Positions 51,340-62,591 of a stretch of DNA of 64,000 nt are shown piece by piece. The notes under the pieces were generated by a model that saw nothing but the letters and a program-made list of their open reading frames with translations, was not told the DNA's origin and searched no databases. Position 1 is the first letter of the stretch, and every line of letters starts with the position of its first letter. The translations under genes were made by a program, and so were the position numbers. The stretch is from an uncultured Colwellia sp. (lineage in GTDB: Bacteria; Pseudomonadota; Gammaproteobacteria; Enterobacterales; Alteromonadaceae). Location of the stretch: positions 1 through 64,000 of the forward strand of contig CAJXPG010000004.1 in NCBI GenBank assembly GCA_913057925.1, given 5' to 3'.

Positions 51340-52203
51340 TTGTTAAAACAACGCATTATCACCGCTGTAATATTAGCCCCAGCAGCAATATCAGCCATAT
51401 TCTTCTTACCTATGAACTATTTCGCTAGTTTATTATTAGCCATTATTGCGATAGGCGGATGGGAGTGGGCTCGTTTTATGGGCATCACTGACACCTTTCA
51501 GCGTATTGCCTATGCTTGTTTACCCTGCGCGCTAGTCGCTTTGTTATGGTACACACTGCCAATAACACAAACATGGTTAACACCAAGTCAGCTGGCAGAT
51601 GAAATCATATCATTACTTTATTTAAGTGTTGTGTGGTGGAGCGTAGCGGCAATTTTAATGTTCTCTTACCCTAAGTCGAACGCTTTTTGGGCAATAAATA
51701 AGTTTGTTATTGCGCTCTTTGGTTGCTTAACACTTGTGCCAACTTGGCTTGCCTTTATGCTGCTGAGAACAAATCACTATGCAATGGATGAATTCCAAGG
51801 TGCTCAATTACTTATGTATTTATTCATGCTTGTGTGGAGTGCGGATATTGGTGCTTACTTTGTCGGGAAGTCGATAGGTAAGCATAAGCTAATGGCAAAT
51901 GTTAGCCCAGGTAAGACCATTGAAGGGTTTCTTGGTGGGGTTGTTTGTGCTGCGATATTAACTGTTGCTGTCGGTATTTCATTAGACTGGTCTAATGAAT
52001 ACTTTGTTAAAGCTTTATTGGTGACGGTTTTGATCACAACGATATCTGTTTTGGGTGATTTAACGGAGAGTATGTTTAAGCGTCAAGCCGGTGTTAAAGA
52101 TAGTGGTAGTATTCTTCCCGGTCACGGTGGGGTTTTAGATAGAATTGATAGCTTAACAGCAACAGCGCCTATTTTTGCGCTTTGTTATGTATTACTTGCT
52201 TAA
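51340..52203 (+). CDS. cdsA: Phosphatidate cytidylyltransferase
   Basis: Multi-TM; SMFKRQAGVKDSGSILPGHGGVLDRIDSL signature; TTG start. Confidence 0.96.
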   Translation: MLKQRIITAVILAPAAISAIFFLPMNYFASLLLAIIAIGGWEWARFMGITDTFQRIAYACLPCALVALLWYTLPITQTWLTPSQLADEIISLLYLSVVWWSVAAILMFSYPKSNAFWAINKFVIALFGCLTLVPTWLAFMLLRTNHYAMDEFQGAQLLMYLFMLVWSADIGAYFVGKSIGKHKLMANVSPGKTIEGFLGGVVCAAILTVAVGISLDWSNEYFVKALLVTVLITTISVLGDLTESMFKRQAGVKDSGSILPGHGGVLDRIDSLTATAPIFALCYVLLA

Positions 52204-52262
52204 TCACTTTTACACACTAACACCGATTGTTAGTGTTTTATTCAGATAATAGGGGTAAGCAA

Positions 52263-53468
52263 GTGTCTATCCGCCAACTTTGTATTCTAGGCTCTACTGG
52301 CTCAATCGGTCAAAGCACCCTTGATGTTATTCGCCTGCACCCAGAAAAATTTAATGTGGTCAGCTTAGCCGCGAATGCCAGTGTTGATATCATCTTTCAG
52401 CAATGTCTTGAATTTAAACCCAAGCAAGTGGTACTTGTCTCTAAAGCACATGCCAAGCAATTAGCCGAAAAATTACAAAGCGCAGAGCTAGCAGATATAA
52501 AGGTATTATCCGGTAGTGAAGCATTAGTTGAAATTGCCAAGTGCCAATCAACAGACACGGTAATGGCTGCGATAGTTGGTGCCTCAGGTTTACTACCTAC
52601 GCTTGCCGCGGTTAAAGCAGGCAAGCGGGTATTATTAGCAAATAAAGAAGCTTTGGTCACCTCTGGTGCTATTTTTATGGCGGCGGTGAAGGCATCTGGT
52701 GCTGAGTTACTGCCTATTGATAGTGAACATAACGCTATATTTCAATGTTTACCTTCACAACAGCAGGATAAAATTGGTGAGTGTCAACTGCTCGCTAACG
52801 GAATCAGTAAAATCTTGTTAACTGGCTCTGGTGGGCCTTTTAGAACATTAGCAATTGAAGACTTAGATAATGTAACGCCAGATCAGGCGTGTACTCATCC
52901 TAATTGGGATATGGGGCGAAAAATTTCAGTTGATTCAGCCACTATGATGAATAAAGGTTTAGAATTTATCGAAGCCAAATGGTTGTTTAACGTTGATGCT
53001 GATGATATTCAGGTTGTGTTGCACCCGCAGAGCACCATTCACTCTATGGTGCAATACAAAGATGGCTCTGTAATTGCGCAAATGGGTAACCCTGATATGC
53101 GAACGCCCATTGCACATGCGCTAAGCTTCCCTGAACGAATTGACTCTGGTGTTGCGCCGTTAGATTTTTTCTCCACGGCATCGTTTGAATTTCAACAAGC
53201 TGACTTTGCGCGTTATCCTAATTTAGCACTTGCTATTGAAGCCTGTAGACAAGGGCAAGCTGCATGTACGGCACTCAATGCCGCCAATGAAATAGCTGTT
53301 GCTGCATTTTTAGATGGAAAAATTAAATTTACCGATATTTTTAAAATAAATGAAACTTCTGTGAATAAATTTGTCTCACAACAGGTAGAGAATATTGATG
53401 AGGTTGTCACTTTAGATAAAGCGGCGCGTGTATTTGCAACAACTCAGTTAGTCAATTTTAATGTATAA
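52263..53468 (+). CDS. dxr: 1-deoxy-D-xylulose 5-phosphate reductoisomerase (GTG at 52263 preferred)
   Basis: [55 protein letters not shown]. Confidence 0.97.
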   Translation: MSIRQLCILGSTGSIGQSTLDVIRLHPEKFNVVSLAANASVDIIFQQCLEFKPKQVVLVSKAHAKQLAEKLQSAELADIKVLSGSEALVEIAKCQSTDTVMAAIVGASGLLPTLAAVKAGKRVLLANKEALVTSGAIFMAAVKASGAELLPIDSEHNAIFQCLPSQQQDKIGECQLLANGISKILLTGSGGPFRTLAIEDLDNVTPDQACTHPNWDMGRKISVDSATMMNKGLEFIEAKWLFNVDADDIQVVLHPQSTIHSMVQYKDGSVIAQMGNPDMRTPIAHALSFPERIDSGVAPLDFFSTASFEFQQADFARYPNLALAIEACRQGQAACTALNAANEIAVAAFLDGKIKFTDIFKINETSVNKFVSQQVENIDEVVTLDKAARVFATTQLVNFNV

Positions 53469-53503
53469 GTTTAACAATTCAGTACTAAAGGGCGTTAAGT
53501 AAT

Positions 53504-54862
53504 ATGATTGAGTTTTTGTGGAACTTAGCCTCTTTTGTTGTCGCCCTGGGAATTCTCGTTACCGTTCATGAGTACGGACATTTTTGGGTCGCTAGAAAAA
53601 ATGGCGTAAAAGTTGAGCGATTCTCCGTTGGCTTTGGTAAAGCCATCTGGCGTAAAACCGCAAAGGATGGCACTGAATATGTATTGGCGATGATCCCGTT
53701 AGGTGGTTACGTCAAAATGCTTGATGAACGAGTTGATGAGGTTTTACCACAAGACAAAGATAAAACGTTTAATTCAAAAAGTGTTTACCAACGCATTGCA
53801 ATTGTTGGTGCAGGCCCTATGGCGAACTTTGCTTTTGCACTCGTTGCGCTTTATTTAATGTTTTTAATTGGTGTACCTAGCGTAAAACCCGTCATTGGTG
53901 AAGTTTCCCCACAATCAATAGCCGATAAAGCGCAGCTCAGAGAAAATAGTGAAATTATCAGTATTGGCGGTAAAACCACGCGAGACTGGCAAGAAGTTAA
54001 TTTGGCATTAATTGGCCATGTTGGCGATAAAAAAATAACAATTAAAACAAAAACGCGAGATAGCCTATATATTAAAACAAGCGTGCTAAATACAGTTGAC
54101 TGGCACTTTGCTCCTGATAAAGAAACACCACTAGCAAGTCTTGGAATAACACCATTTAGACCAACAGTTCATAATGAGCTAGCAGCAGTGGCAGAAGATA
54201 GTCCAGCACAAAGGGCAGGCTTGTTAGTTGCAGATAAACTTATCGCTGTTGCAGGTAAAGAAACAGCTGATTGGCAATCTTTTTCTAATCAAATTAAACT
54301 TTTTCCCGCACAAGAGGTCTTAATCACCATTAGTCGCCGCGGCCAGCAGTTATCTTTACCGGTAATCCCTGATGCAATTGAGCGTTCGGGCAAACTTATT
54401 GGATATCTTGGTGTTGGCCCTAAAATTGATGCATGGCCTGAGAATTTATTAATTGATTTATCATACGGTCCTATTGATGCAATCACAGAGAGTGCTAAAA
54501 GAACTTGGAACTTAACGACATTAACTTTTGGTATGATAGGAAAGCTAATTGTTGGCGATGTATCAGTTAAGAATCTGAGTGGACCGATTGGCATTGCTCA
54601 AGGAGCAGGTAGCAGTGCAGGACATGGTTTTGTTTATTTTCTAGGCTTTTTAGCGTTAATTAGTATTAATTTAGGAATAATTAACCTTTTACCACTACCA
54701 GTACTTGATGGCGGGCACTTACTCTATTATCTTATAGAGCTTTTTACGGGAAAAGAAGTCCCAGAGAAAGTACAAGAAGCTGGTTTCAAGTTTGGTGCAC
54801 TAGCATTATTAATGTTGATGGCCATAGGATTATTTAATGACTTTAGCCGAGTGTTGGGTTAA
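53504..54862 (+). CDS. rseP: Intramembrane site-2 metalloprotease RseP
   Basis: TVHEYGHFWVARKNGV (HExxH); tandem PDZ; LPLPVLDGGHLLYY. Confidence 0.96.
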   Translation: MIEFLWNLASFVVALGILVTVHEYGHFWVARKNGVKVERFSVGFGKAIWRKTAKDGTEYVLAMIPLGGYVKMLDERVDEVLPQDKDKTFNSKSVYQRIAIVGAGPMANFAFALVALYLMFLIGVPSVKPVIGEVSPQSIADKAQLRENSEIISIGGKTTRDWQEVNLALIGHVGDKKITIKTKTRDSLYIKTSVLNTVDWHFAPDKETPLASLGITPFRPTVHNELAAVAEDSPAQRAGLLVADKLIAVAGKETADWQSFSNQIKLFPAQEVLITISRRGQQLSLPVIPDAIERSGKLIGYLGVGPKIDAWPENLLIDLSYGPIDAITESAKRTWNLTTLTFGMIGKLIVGDVSVKNLSGPIGIAQGAGSSAGHGFVYFLGFLALISINLGIINLLPLPVLDGGHLLYYLIELFTGKEVPEKVQEAGFKFGALALLMLMAIGLFNDFSRVLG

Positions 54863-54873
54863 CCATTGCTTTA

Positions 54874-55051
54874 TTGATGGCCACAAGGTTATTTAATGAC
54901 TTTATCCGAGTGTTGGGTAAGGCATAGTTGAACAAGGGAATACTTACTCTGCTAGCATGATGCTTATCGGTTCCTTATTAAAGAATAAGCCCCAGAGAAT
55001 GTGCAAGAGGCGAGATCTACATTGAGTGATTTTAGCCAGTTTTCAGGTTGA
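54874..55051 (+). pseudogene. Two decayed partial copies of the rseP 3' end
   Basis: 54874-54918 matches 54815-54859 at 41/45; 54983-55013 matches 54753-54783 at 25/31, then LSDFSQFSG* resembling LFNDFSRVLG*. Confidence 0.8.
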
Positions 55052-55109
55052 TTTTAGACTATTGAAGTGTAGTTAACTGTTTTATAAAAAGAAGTAACGA
55101 AGTTTATAT

Positions 55110-57566
55110 ATGATCATGAAAAGAATTGCCTTTGCCCTATTATTAGGAGCATTAGGAACATCAACACCAGATGTTCAAGCAGCGCAGAGCTTCCAAGTTG
55201 AAGATATTGAGGTTAAAGGCCTGCAACGTGTTGCATTAGGTGCGGCACTAACACATATTCCATTTAATGTTGGCGATAACCTTAACGAATTTCGTATTTC
55301 TCAATCTATCAAGGCGCTTTACCAATCAGGGCACTTCAATGATATCCGGGTATTTCGCGATGGCAACCGTTTAGTCTATCGTGTTAGAGAACGTGAAACT
55401 ATCAGTGAAATTATCTTTGATGGTAATGATGACCTTAAAGATGAGCAATTAACAGAAAGTCTTGATGGTAGTAATATACGCGTAGGTGAAACCCTTGACC
55501 GAACGGTAATTTCCGGTATTGAAATGGGGCTAGAGAACTTTTATCACAGTGTTGGTAAGTACAATGCAAAAGTCACCGCTAAAATCACCCATTTACCGCG
55601 TAACCGTGTCAACTTAGAGTTTTCATTTGTTGAAGGTGATTCAGCATCGATAAAACAAATCAATATCGTTGGTAATGAAATATTCTCCGATGCAGAAATT
55701 CTAGATAAAATTGAATTGACCTATGATTCCCCTTGGTGGAATTTTATGGCCCAAGATAGGTATCAAAAGCAAACGCTTCAAGGTGATATGGAAACTATTA
55801 ATAGTTACTACCTTAACCGGGGTTACTTGCGCTTTACCGTAGACTCTACTCAAGTCTCAATGACACCTGATAAGGAAGCGGTATACATCGCATTGAACGT
55901 CACTGAAGGTGAAACGTACAATATAAGTGAAGTTGACTTTATTGGTGATATGGCGGGTTTTGAAAAAACTATTCGTGCAATTAATCCATTGCGTGCTGAT
56001 GAACTTTATAATGGTGCTGAAGTTACTTACACTGAAGAAGTCATCAGTAAGTTTTTAGGACGATACGGTTATGCATACCCTAAAGTAACGACCATTCCTG
56101 AGATTAACGATGAAGACAACACCGTAAAACTATCTATTTCAGTTGACCCAGGTAAACGTGTTTATGTTAATCGCATTAACTTTACTGGTAACCATGTAAC
56201 CGCAGACAATGTATTACGTCGTGAGATGCGCCAAATGGAAGGTGCTTGGTTATCAAACAGTGTTGTTGAATCGTCAAAATCTTGGTTAATGCGTTTACCT
56301 TATATGGAAACCGTTGAGTTTGAAACCAAGCAATTAGAAGGCGAAGATGACCTAGTCGATATCGATTTTACCGTAAAAGAACAGCCATCAGGCTCTTTTA
56401 ATGCTGGTATTGGTTATGGCTCACAAACTAAATTAAGCTTAAATGCCGGTGTTCAACAAAATAACTTCTTGGGTACTGGTAACCAACTTGGTTTTAATGT
56501 TGCGAAAAACTATTACCAGAAAAATGCCACCATCTCATATACCGACCCTTACTTTACTGTTGACGCTGTTTCTCTAGGTGGTCAAGTGTATTTCAGTGAA
56601 TATGATGCTGGTAATGCCAACATGGTAGAATATAACAACAAAACCTTCGGTTTAGGACTCAACTGGGGTTTTCCGGTAAATGAATATTTACGCTTAAACT
56701 TTGGCGTTGGCTGGAAGTATAACCAAATTTCACAATTACAAGCTTATGATCAAATTCAAACTTTTTATGATATTTATGCAGACCCTAATGATCCAGATGG
56801 TCAGTTAGCGTTTAAAACCTTAGACTTAAATGCTGGTTTGTCTCGTTCTACGTTAAATCGAGGAACCTTCCCAACCGCAGGTTCTCAGCAGCGTCTGAAT
56901 GCAAAAATGACTTCACCAAAATCTGATTTACAGTATTTTAAATTAAACTATGATGCTAAGTTCTACTTTCCACTGACCCGAAGTCATAAATGGTCAGTAT
57001 TAACCCGTCTTCAATTAGGTTATGCCAACGGTTATGGCACCGTTGATGGTAATGATCAATTACTACCGTTTTGGGAAAACTTTAGTGCTGGTGGCGCCGA
57101 CACCTTACGTGGCTTTGAAAATAACACAGTAGGTCCACGTGCAATCTATCGTTCACCACAAAAAATTCCAGGTGGCTGTTGTTTAGGCCCTGATAATGAT
57201 TCAATTTACGTAACACCTCGCTCAGTTGGTGGTAACGCCATGGCATTAGCGGGCGTAGAGTTAATTGTCCCAACGCCATTTTTAGATGAAAGTTATGCGA
57301 ATAGTGTTCGTACAAGTTTGTTTTGGGATGCTGGTAACGTATGGGATACAGAATTCAACCTTGAGAATTATCAAGACTTGGATCCATCTGAGTACGAAGA
57401 AATAGATGATTTTTCAGATCCAACACGCTTTCGTAGCTCTGCAGGTTTATCTATCCAGTGGTTATCACCCATGGGACCGATGATTTTTAGTTTTGCTAAA
57501 TCTATTCGTGAAGAGGAGGGGGATGATACCTCGTTCTTTAGCTTTAATATTGGCAAAACTTTTTAA
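55110..57566 (+). CDS. bamA: Outer-membrane protein assembly factor BamA
   Basis: Five POTRA-type repeats (QVEDIEVKGLQRV..) and beta-barrel with LRGFENNTVGPR. Confidence 0.97.
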   Translation: MIMKRIAFALLLGALGTSTPDVQAAQSFQVEDIEVKGLQRVALGAALTHIPFNVGDNLNEFRISQSIKALYQSGHFNDIRVFRDGNRLVYRVRERETISEIIFDGNDDLKDEQLTESLDGSNIRVGETLDRTVISGIEMGLENFYHSVGKYNAKVTAKITHLPRNRVNLEFSFVEGDSASIKQINIVGNEIFSDAEILDKIELTYDSPWWNFMAQDRYQKQTLQGDMETINSYYLNRGYLRFTVDSTQVSMTPDKEAVYIALNVTEGETYNISEVDFIGDMAGFEKTIRAINPLRADELYNGAEVTYTEEVISKFLGRYGYAYPKVTTIPEINDEDNTVKLSISVDPGKRVYVNRINFTGNHVTADNVLRREMRQMEGAWLSNSVVESSKSWLMRLPYMETVEFETKQLEGEDDLVDIDFTVKEQPSGSFNAGIGYGSQTKLSLNAGVQQNNFLGTGNQLGFNVAKNYYQKNATISYTDPYFTVDAVSLGGQVYFSEYDAGNANMVEYNNKTFGLGLNWGFPVNEYLRLNFGVGWKYNQISQLQAYDQIQTFYDIYADPNDPDGQLAFKTLDLNAGLSRSTLNRGTFPTAGSQQRLNAKMTSPKSDLQYFKLNYDAKFYFPLTRSHKWSVLTRLQLGYANGYGTVDGNDQLLPFWENFSAGGADTLRGFENNTVGPRAIYRSPQKIPGGCCLGPDNDSIYVTPRSVGGNAMALAGVELIVPTPFLDESYANSVRTSLFWDAGNVWDTEFNLENYQDLDPSEYEEIDDFSDPTRFRSSAGLSIQWLSPMGPMIFSFAKSIREEEGDDTSFFSFNIGKTF

Positions 57567-57676
57567 TTAGTACATTTTTACTGCTTTAAATGAATTAATC
57601 TTGCTATATTAACCGCCTAATATAATTAGTCGCATACAAAAGTAAGACACAAATAATAAATACAGGGGAAAAGAAA

Positions 57677-58195
57677 TTGAACAAATTTATTAAAACTATG
57701 GTTATCGGCGTTGCTGCATCAGGCATGTTATTAGCAAACTCTGCAATGGCTGCAGATCAAAAAATTGCCGTAGTAAACTTCCAAGAAGTTATGGGTAAAA
57801 TTCCACAAACTGCAGCATTAATGCAAAGTTTAGAAGCAGAGTTTAAGCCAGAAAAAGACGTAATAACTCAACTAGAAAAAGACATCAAATACTACCAAGA
57901 AAAACTAAAGCGCGATGGCTCTTTAATGGCAGCTAAAGAGAAAGATGAACTTAATGCAAAAATTAAGTCATTATTCCAAGAGTACCAAGTTAAAGGTAAA
58001 GCATTGCAAGAAAAAGCAACCGCTCGCCAGAATCAAGAAACAAACAAAATCATCGCACTTGTTCGCCAAGCGGTTGATAATATTGCAGCTAAAGAAGACT
58101 ACGATTTAGTACTTTCACAGCAAGCGGTTGTTTACTCTAAGCCTGATGCGAGTATTACTGATATCGTAGTTGAGCATGTAAGCAAGATTAAATAG
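57677..58195 (+). CDS. skp: Periplasmic chaperone Skp (OmpH family)
   Basis: Signal peptide; KIAVVNFQEVMGKIPQTAALMQSLEAEF; between bamA and lpxD. Confidence 0.93.
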   Translation: MNKFIKTMVIGVAASGMLLANSAMAADQKIAVVNFQEVMGKIPQTAALMQSLEAEFKPEKDVITQLEKDIKYYQEKLKRDGSLMAAKEKDELNAKIKSLFQEYQVKGKALQEKATARQNQETNKIIALVRQAVDNIAAKEDYDLVLSQQAVVYSKPDASITDIVVEHVSKIK

Positions 58196-58244
58196 GCTGC
58201 TTTTCATTCTATGATTTTTTTGTATATATTGATGGGACAATAAG

Positions 58245-59294
58245 ATGACTTTTTCTTTGGCTGTGATTGCTCAGCGACTCGATGCTAAATTAGTTGTTCC
58301 TTCAACGCTTGATGCCAGCGAAACGGAAAACGATCAAATAACCAGTTTGGCAACTTTAGCTAATGCTGGTGAAGGTAATATTGCTTTTCTTGCTAACAGT
58401 AAGTACCAAAATCAGCTAGCCGACACTAAAGCCAGTGCTGTGATTATTGCACCAGAAGCGTTATCTGCTTGTCAGGTACCTGCACTTGTTATGGATAACC
58501 CTTACATGGGTTATGCAATTCTGGCTAACCTGTTAGACAGTACACCCAAAGTGGCTAATGGCATACATAAAAGCGCTGTAATAGCTGATGATGTTGTCTT
58601 AGGTGACAATGTTAGTATTGGTGCTAATACTGTTATCGAGTCAGGTGTTCACCTAGCGGATAATGTTAGCATTGGTGCTGGTTGTTTTATTGGTCAAGGC
58701 GTAAAAATTGGTGAGTCTACTGCTTTATGGGCTAATAATACCGTTTATCATCAAGTTGAAATTGGTCACCATTGTTTGATTCAAGCTAATACCGTTATTG
58801 GCTCAGACGGTTTTGGTTATGCCCCTGTAAAGGGTGATTATAAATGGCATAAAATACCGCAACTTGGCAGTGTCATTATTGGCAATCATGTTGAAATTGG
58901 TGCCAGTACTACCATAGATCGTGGTGCGCTAGAAAATACAGAAATTCGTGATGGAGCAATATTAGATAATCAAATCCAAATTGCTCATAATGTTATCATT
59001 GGTGAAAATACCGCAATGGCAGCCTGTAGCGTTGTAGCAGGCAGTACTGTGGTAGGCAAAAACTGTACCCTCGCAGGTTTAGTTGGTGTTAATGGTCATA
59101 TCAATATTGCCGATAACTGTATTTTTACCGGCATGGCTATGGTTACTAAAGATGTGACACAAGCGGGTGTGTATTCTTCGGGTATGCCTGCTGCACCAAA
59201 CAAAGAATGGAATAAAACTAATGCTAGAGTTAAACGCCTTGATAGTTTAACTAAACGAGTGAAAGAGTTAGAAAAATTACTCGCGAATAACTAG
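58245..59294 (+). CDS. lpxD: UDP-3-O-acylglucosamine N-acyltransferase
   Basis: Left-handed beta-helix repeats; HCLIQANTVIGSDGFGYAP; synteny. Confidence 0.97.
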   Translation: MTFSLAVIAQRLDAKLVVPSTLDASETENDQITSLATLANAGEGNIAFLANSKYQNQLADTKASAVIIAPEALSACQVPALVMDNPYMGYAILANLLDSTPKVANGIHKSAVIADDVVLGDNVSIGANTVIESGVHLADNVSIGAGCFIGQGVKIGESTALWANNTVYHQVEIGHHCLIQANTVIGSDGFGYAPVKGDYKWHKIPQLGSVIIGNHVEIGASTTIDRGALENTEIRDGAILDNQIQIAHNVIIGENTAMAACSVVAGSTVVGKNCTLAGLVGVNGHINIADNCIFTGMAMVTKDVTQAGVYSSGMPAAPNKEWNKTNARVKRLDSLTKRVKELEKLLANN

Positions 59295-59368
59295 CTATTC
59301 CCCCTACCAATGCGTAAAATACTTCAAAGTCTGTCTATCTTTAGGCGTTTCTGACGAAATTAGAGTAA

Positions 59369-59395
59369 GCAAAAAGTTACTAGCTAACTTTTTGC
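59369..59395 (+). other. Perfect 11-bp hairpin between lpxD and fabZ
   Basis: GCAAAAAGTTA-ctagc-TAACTTTTTGC. Confidence 0.8.
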
Positions 59396-59418
59396 TCTAG
59401 CCAACAAGGAATATTCAT

Positions 59419-59871
59419 TTGGAAACTGAAAAAAAACCAATCGATCTTAATGAAATTAAAACATTAATCCCTCATAGATATCCTATGCTATTGGTGGATA
59501 AAGTTGTTGATCATGAGCCAATGAAAAGCTTACATGCCATCAAAAACGTTACCATTAATGAGCCTGTCTTTACCGGTCATTTCCCTGAATTAGCTATTTT
59601 CCCCGGTGTGCTCATTTTAGAAGCAATGGCACAAGCCACTGGTATTCTTGGCTTTAAAAGCACAGAAGGCAGAGAAGACAATGAAATGTATCTTTTCGCT
59701 TCAATAGATAATGCCAAGTTTAAAAAGCCGGTATTACCAGGTGATACTATGCATCTTCATGTTGAGTTTGTGAAAGAAAGACGCGGTATGTGGAAGTTTT
59801 ATGGTGAAGCTAAAGTTGATGGTAAAGTCGTCTGTAGTGCAGATTTAATGTGTGCGCGTCGTCCTTTATAA
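59419..59871 (+). CDS. fabZ: 3-hydroxyacyl-[ACP] dehydratase FabZ
   Basis: [46 protein letters not shown] start. Confidence 0.97.
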   Translation: METEKKPIDLNEIKTLIPHRYPMLLVDKVVDHEPMKSLHAIKNVTINEPVFTGHFPELAIFPGVLILEAMAQATGILGFKSTEGREDNEMYLFASIDNAKFKKPVLPGDTMHLHVEFVKERRGMWKFYGEAKVDGKVVCSADLMCARRPL

Positions 59872-59904
59872 TATACCTAGCCATTTGATTAAAAGAGTTA
59901 ATAT

Positions 59905-60675
59905 ATGATTCATCCTCAAGCTATTATTGAACCAGGTGCGGTAATTGGTGAAAATGTCTCTATAGGTCCTTGGACTCATATTGCCAGTAATGTTGTCATT
60001 GGCGATAACTGTGAGATTAGCTCGCATGTCGTCATCAATGGGCCGACAACAATAGGGAAAGGAAACCGTATTTTTCAATTCGCCAGTATCGGTGAAGATT
60101 GTCAAGACCTTAAGTATGCTGGTGAGCCAACCGAGTTGGTTATTGGCGATAACAATACTTTCCGTGAATCTTGTACAATTCACCGAGGGACTATTCAAGA
60201 TAACAGTATCACCAAAATAGGTAGTAATAATCTATTCATGGCATACACTCATGTTGCTCACGATTGTATGGTGGGTAGCCACTGTATTTTTGCTAACAAT
60301 GCCTCAATAGCTGGACATGTTCATGTTGGCGATCATGCAATTATTGGTGGCATGGTAGGTGTTCATCAATTTTGTCATATTGGTGCGCATAGCTTTATTG
60401 CGGGCAATGCACTTATCTTAAAAGATGTTCCAGCTTATGTTATGGCTTCTGGCCAACCAGCTAAGCCATTCGGCTTGAACAGCGAAGGTTTAAAGCGCAG
60501 AGGTTTTGCTAAAGAAACAATTTTATCAATTAAGCGCGCATACAAAACCCTGTACCGCCAAGGTTTATCGGTTGATGAAGCCTTAGCTGCCATTGCACAA
60601 ATGCCAGAGCAGTCTGCCGAGTTACAAGCGTTTTGTGACTCAATCAAAGAATCTAATCGCGGCATCATTCGTTAA
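59905..60675 (+). CDS. lpxA: UDP-N-acetylglucosamine acyltransferase
   Basis: [37 protein letters not shown] hexapeptide repeats; [18 protein letters not shown]. Confidence 0.97.
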   Translation: MIHPQAIIEPGAVIGENVSIGPWTHIASNVVIGDNCEISSHVVINGPTTIGKGNRIFQFASIGEDCQDLKYAGEPTELVIGDNNTFRESCTIHRGTIQDNSITKIGSNNLFMAYTHVAHDCMVGSHCIFANNASIAGHVHVGDHAIIGGMVGVHQFCHIGAHSFIAGNALILKDVPAYVMASGQPAKPFGLNSEGLKRRGFAKETILSIKRAYKTLYRQGLSVDEALAAIAQMPEQSAELQAFCDSIKESNRGIIR

Positions 60676-60689
60676 TAGCTGCCGTTAAT

Positions 60690-60720
60690 CCTCGTAGTAC
60701 TTATCACAATGGCTACGAGG
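60690..60720 (+). other. 8-bp hairpin between lpxA and lpxB
   Basis: CCTCGTAG..CTACGAGG, no T-run. Confidence 0.6.
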
Positions 60721-60749
60721 AAATTTAACTTTAAGTACCGTTAACTTTT

Positions 60750-61928
60750 ATGACTGCTTACAAATCTGTTAATACTGCCCCTATATTTGCCATTGTTGTT
60801 GGCGAGCACTCAGGTGACACTTTAGGTGAAGGGCTTATTCGCGCCCTAAGAAAATCATTCCCAGAAGCAAAATTTGTTGGCATCGGTGGCCCTAAGATGG
60901 AGTCTTTGGGCTTTGAAAGCTTATTCTCCATGGAAGAACTCTCTGTTATGGGGTTAGTTGAAGTACTCGGTCGTATTAGACGTTTACTTTATGTTCGTAA
61001 AACCTTAGTGCAGTATTTCACCAGTAATAAACCAGACGTATTTATCGGTATTGATGCGCCCGATTTTAATATTGGACTCGAGCTTAAATTAAAAGCACAA
61101 GCGATTAAAACAGTTCATTACGTCAGTCCATCTGTTTGGGCGTGGCGTGAAAAGCGCATCTTCAAAATCGCTAAAGCTACCGATATGGTACTTGCATTAC
61201 TGCCTTTTGAAAAAGCGTTCTATGATAAACACCAAGTACCTTGTACTTTTGTTGGTCATCCGCTCGCTGATGATATTCCCATGGAAAGTGATAAATCACT
61301 TGCAAGGGCAAAGCTCAATTTACCACAAGATAAAAAGATACTTGCGCTTATGCCTGGTAGTCGAGGTGGCGAGTTATCGCGTATTCTGCCCGATTTTTTT
61401 GAAAGTGCTAAGCAACTTCAAGCGCAAGATAGCAATTTACTCTTTATTGCACCTATGATTAGCGAAAAGCGTGTCGAGCAATTTAATGCGATTAAAGCTG
61501 AAATTGCTGCAGACTTACCGGTAGAGGTTATCTTAAATCAAACCCAAGACGTTATGGCAGCAAGTGATTGCTTATTAACGGCATCGGGTACAGTCACTCT
61601 TGAGGCAGCGCTGATAAAAAGGCCTATGGTTATTTGTTATAAATTTAGCCCGGTAACTTTCTTTCTAGGTCGTTGGCTAGTGAAGCTTAAATGGTTTTCA
61701 TTACCTAATTTACTCGCAAATAAAACATTGGTTCCTGAGTTACTGCAAAAACAAGTTTGTGCCGAAAATATTGTACCTCTTGTTAAAGAGCGTTTATATC
61801 AAGACCAAAGTCAGCTTGATAATAGCTTTAAAGAAATTCACCAACAGATAAAATGTGACGCTAGCGCTCAGGCGGCAAAAGCTGTCATTGATATTTTACC
61901 CGCAAAATATTCTCACCTAACTAATTAA
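60750..61928 (+). CDS. lpxB: Lipid-A-disaccharide synthase
   Basis: VVGEHSGDTLGEGLIRAL; FIGIDAPDFNIGLELKLK; HYVSPSVWAWREKR. Confidence 0.97.
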   Translation: MTAYKSVNTAPIFAIVVGEHSGDTLGEGLIRALRKSFPEAKFVGIGGPKMESLGFESLFSMEELSVMGLVEVLGRIRRLLYVRKTLVQYFTSNKPDVFIGIDAPDFNIGLELKLKAQAIKTVHYVSPSVWAWREKRIFKIAKATDMVLALLPFEKAFYDKHQVPCTFVGHPLADDIPMESDKSLARAKLNLPQDKKILALMPGSRGGELSRILPDFFESAKQLQAQDSNLLFIAPMISEKRVEQFNAIKAEIAADLPVEVILNQTQDVMAASDCLLTASGTVTLEAALIKRPMVICYKFSPVTFFLGRWLVKLKWFSLPNLLANKTLVPELLQKQVCAENIVPLVKERLYQDQSQLDNSFKEIHQQIKCDASAQAAKAVIDILPAKYSHLTN

Positions 61929-61937
61929 GATTACGCT

Positions 61938-62591
61938 ATGGCAAGCAAACAGACATTTCCAGAATTTGAGTATCCAATAGCTTACTGTATTGCAGGGGTT
62001 GATGAAGTAGGACGAGGACCTTTAGTGGGGGATGTTGTTACCGCTGCGGTAATTTTAGATCCCGATAATCCTATTGAAGGCTTGATGGACTCAAAAAAAC
62101 TGTCTGAAAAAAAACGTGCCTTATTAGCGATTGAAATAAAAGAAAAAGCAACAGCTTGGTCATTAGGTCGAGCAAACCCACAAGAAATTGATACCTTAAA
62201 TATCTTACATGCCACTATGCTTGCCATGCAGCGCGCAGTCGCGGGCTTGTCGGTAGAGCCAGACTTTGTTTTAGTTGATGGTAATCGATGCCCAACCTTT
62301 CTCTCAAAAGAGCATGACAGTCAGCAACAAGCGCTGAAAATCACTAGCCAAGCGGTTGTTAAAGGTGATGCGAGAGTCACTGAAATTAGTGCCGCTTCTA
62401 TTCTTGCCAAAGTAGCCCGAGATGATGAAATGATTGCCCTTGATAAGCTGCATCCTGAGTACGGCTTTGCTAAACATAAAGGCTATCCAACCAAGCTGCA
62501 TTTAGAAAAAATTATTGAACATGGCGTACTTGATTGTTACCGGCAGAGCTTTAAACCTGTGGCAAGAGTTTTAGGTAATTGTTATGAGTAG
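61938..62591 (+). CDS. rnhB: Ribonuclease HII
   Basis: [42 protein letters not shown]. Confidence 0.97.
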   Translation: MASKQTFPEFEYPIAYCIAGVDEVGRGPLVGDVVTAAVILDPDNPIEGLMDSKKLSEKKRALLAIEIKEKATAWSLGRANPQEIDTLNILHATMLAMQRAVAGLSVEPDFVLVDGNRCPTFLSKEHDSQQQALKITSQAVVKGDARVTEISAASILAKVARDDEMIALDKLHPEYGFAKHKGYPTKLHLEKIIEHGVLDCYRQSFKPVARVLGNCYE

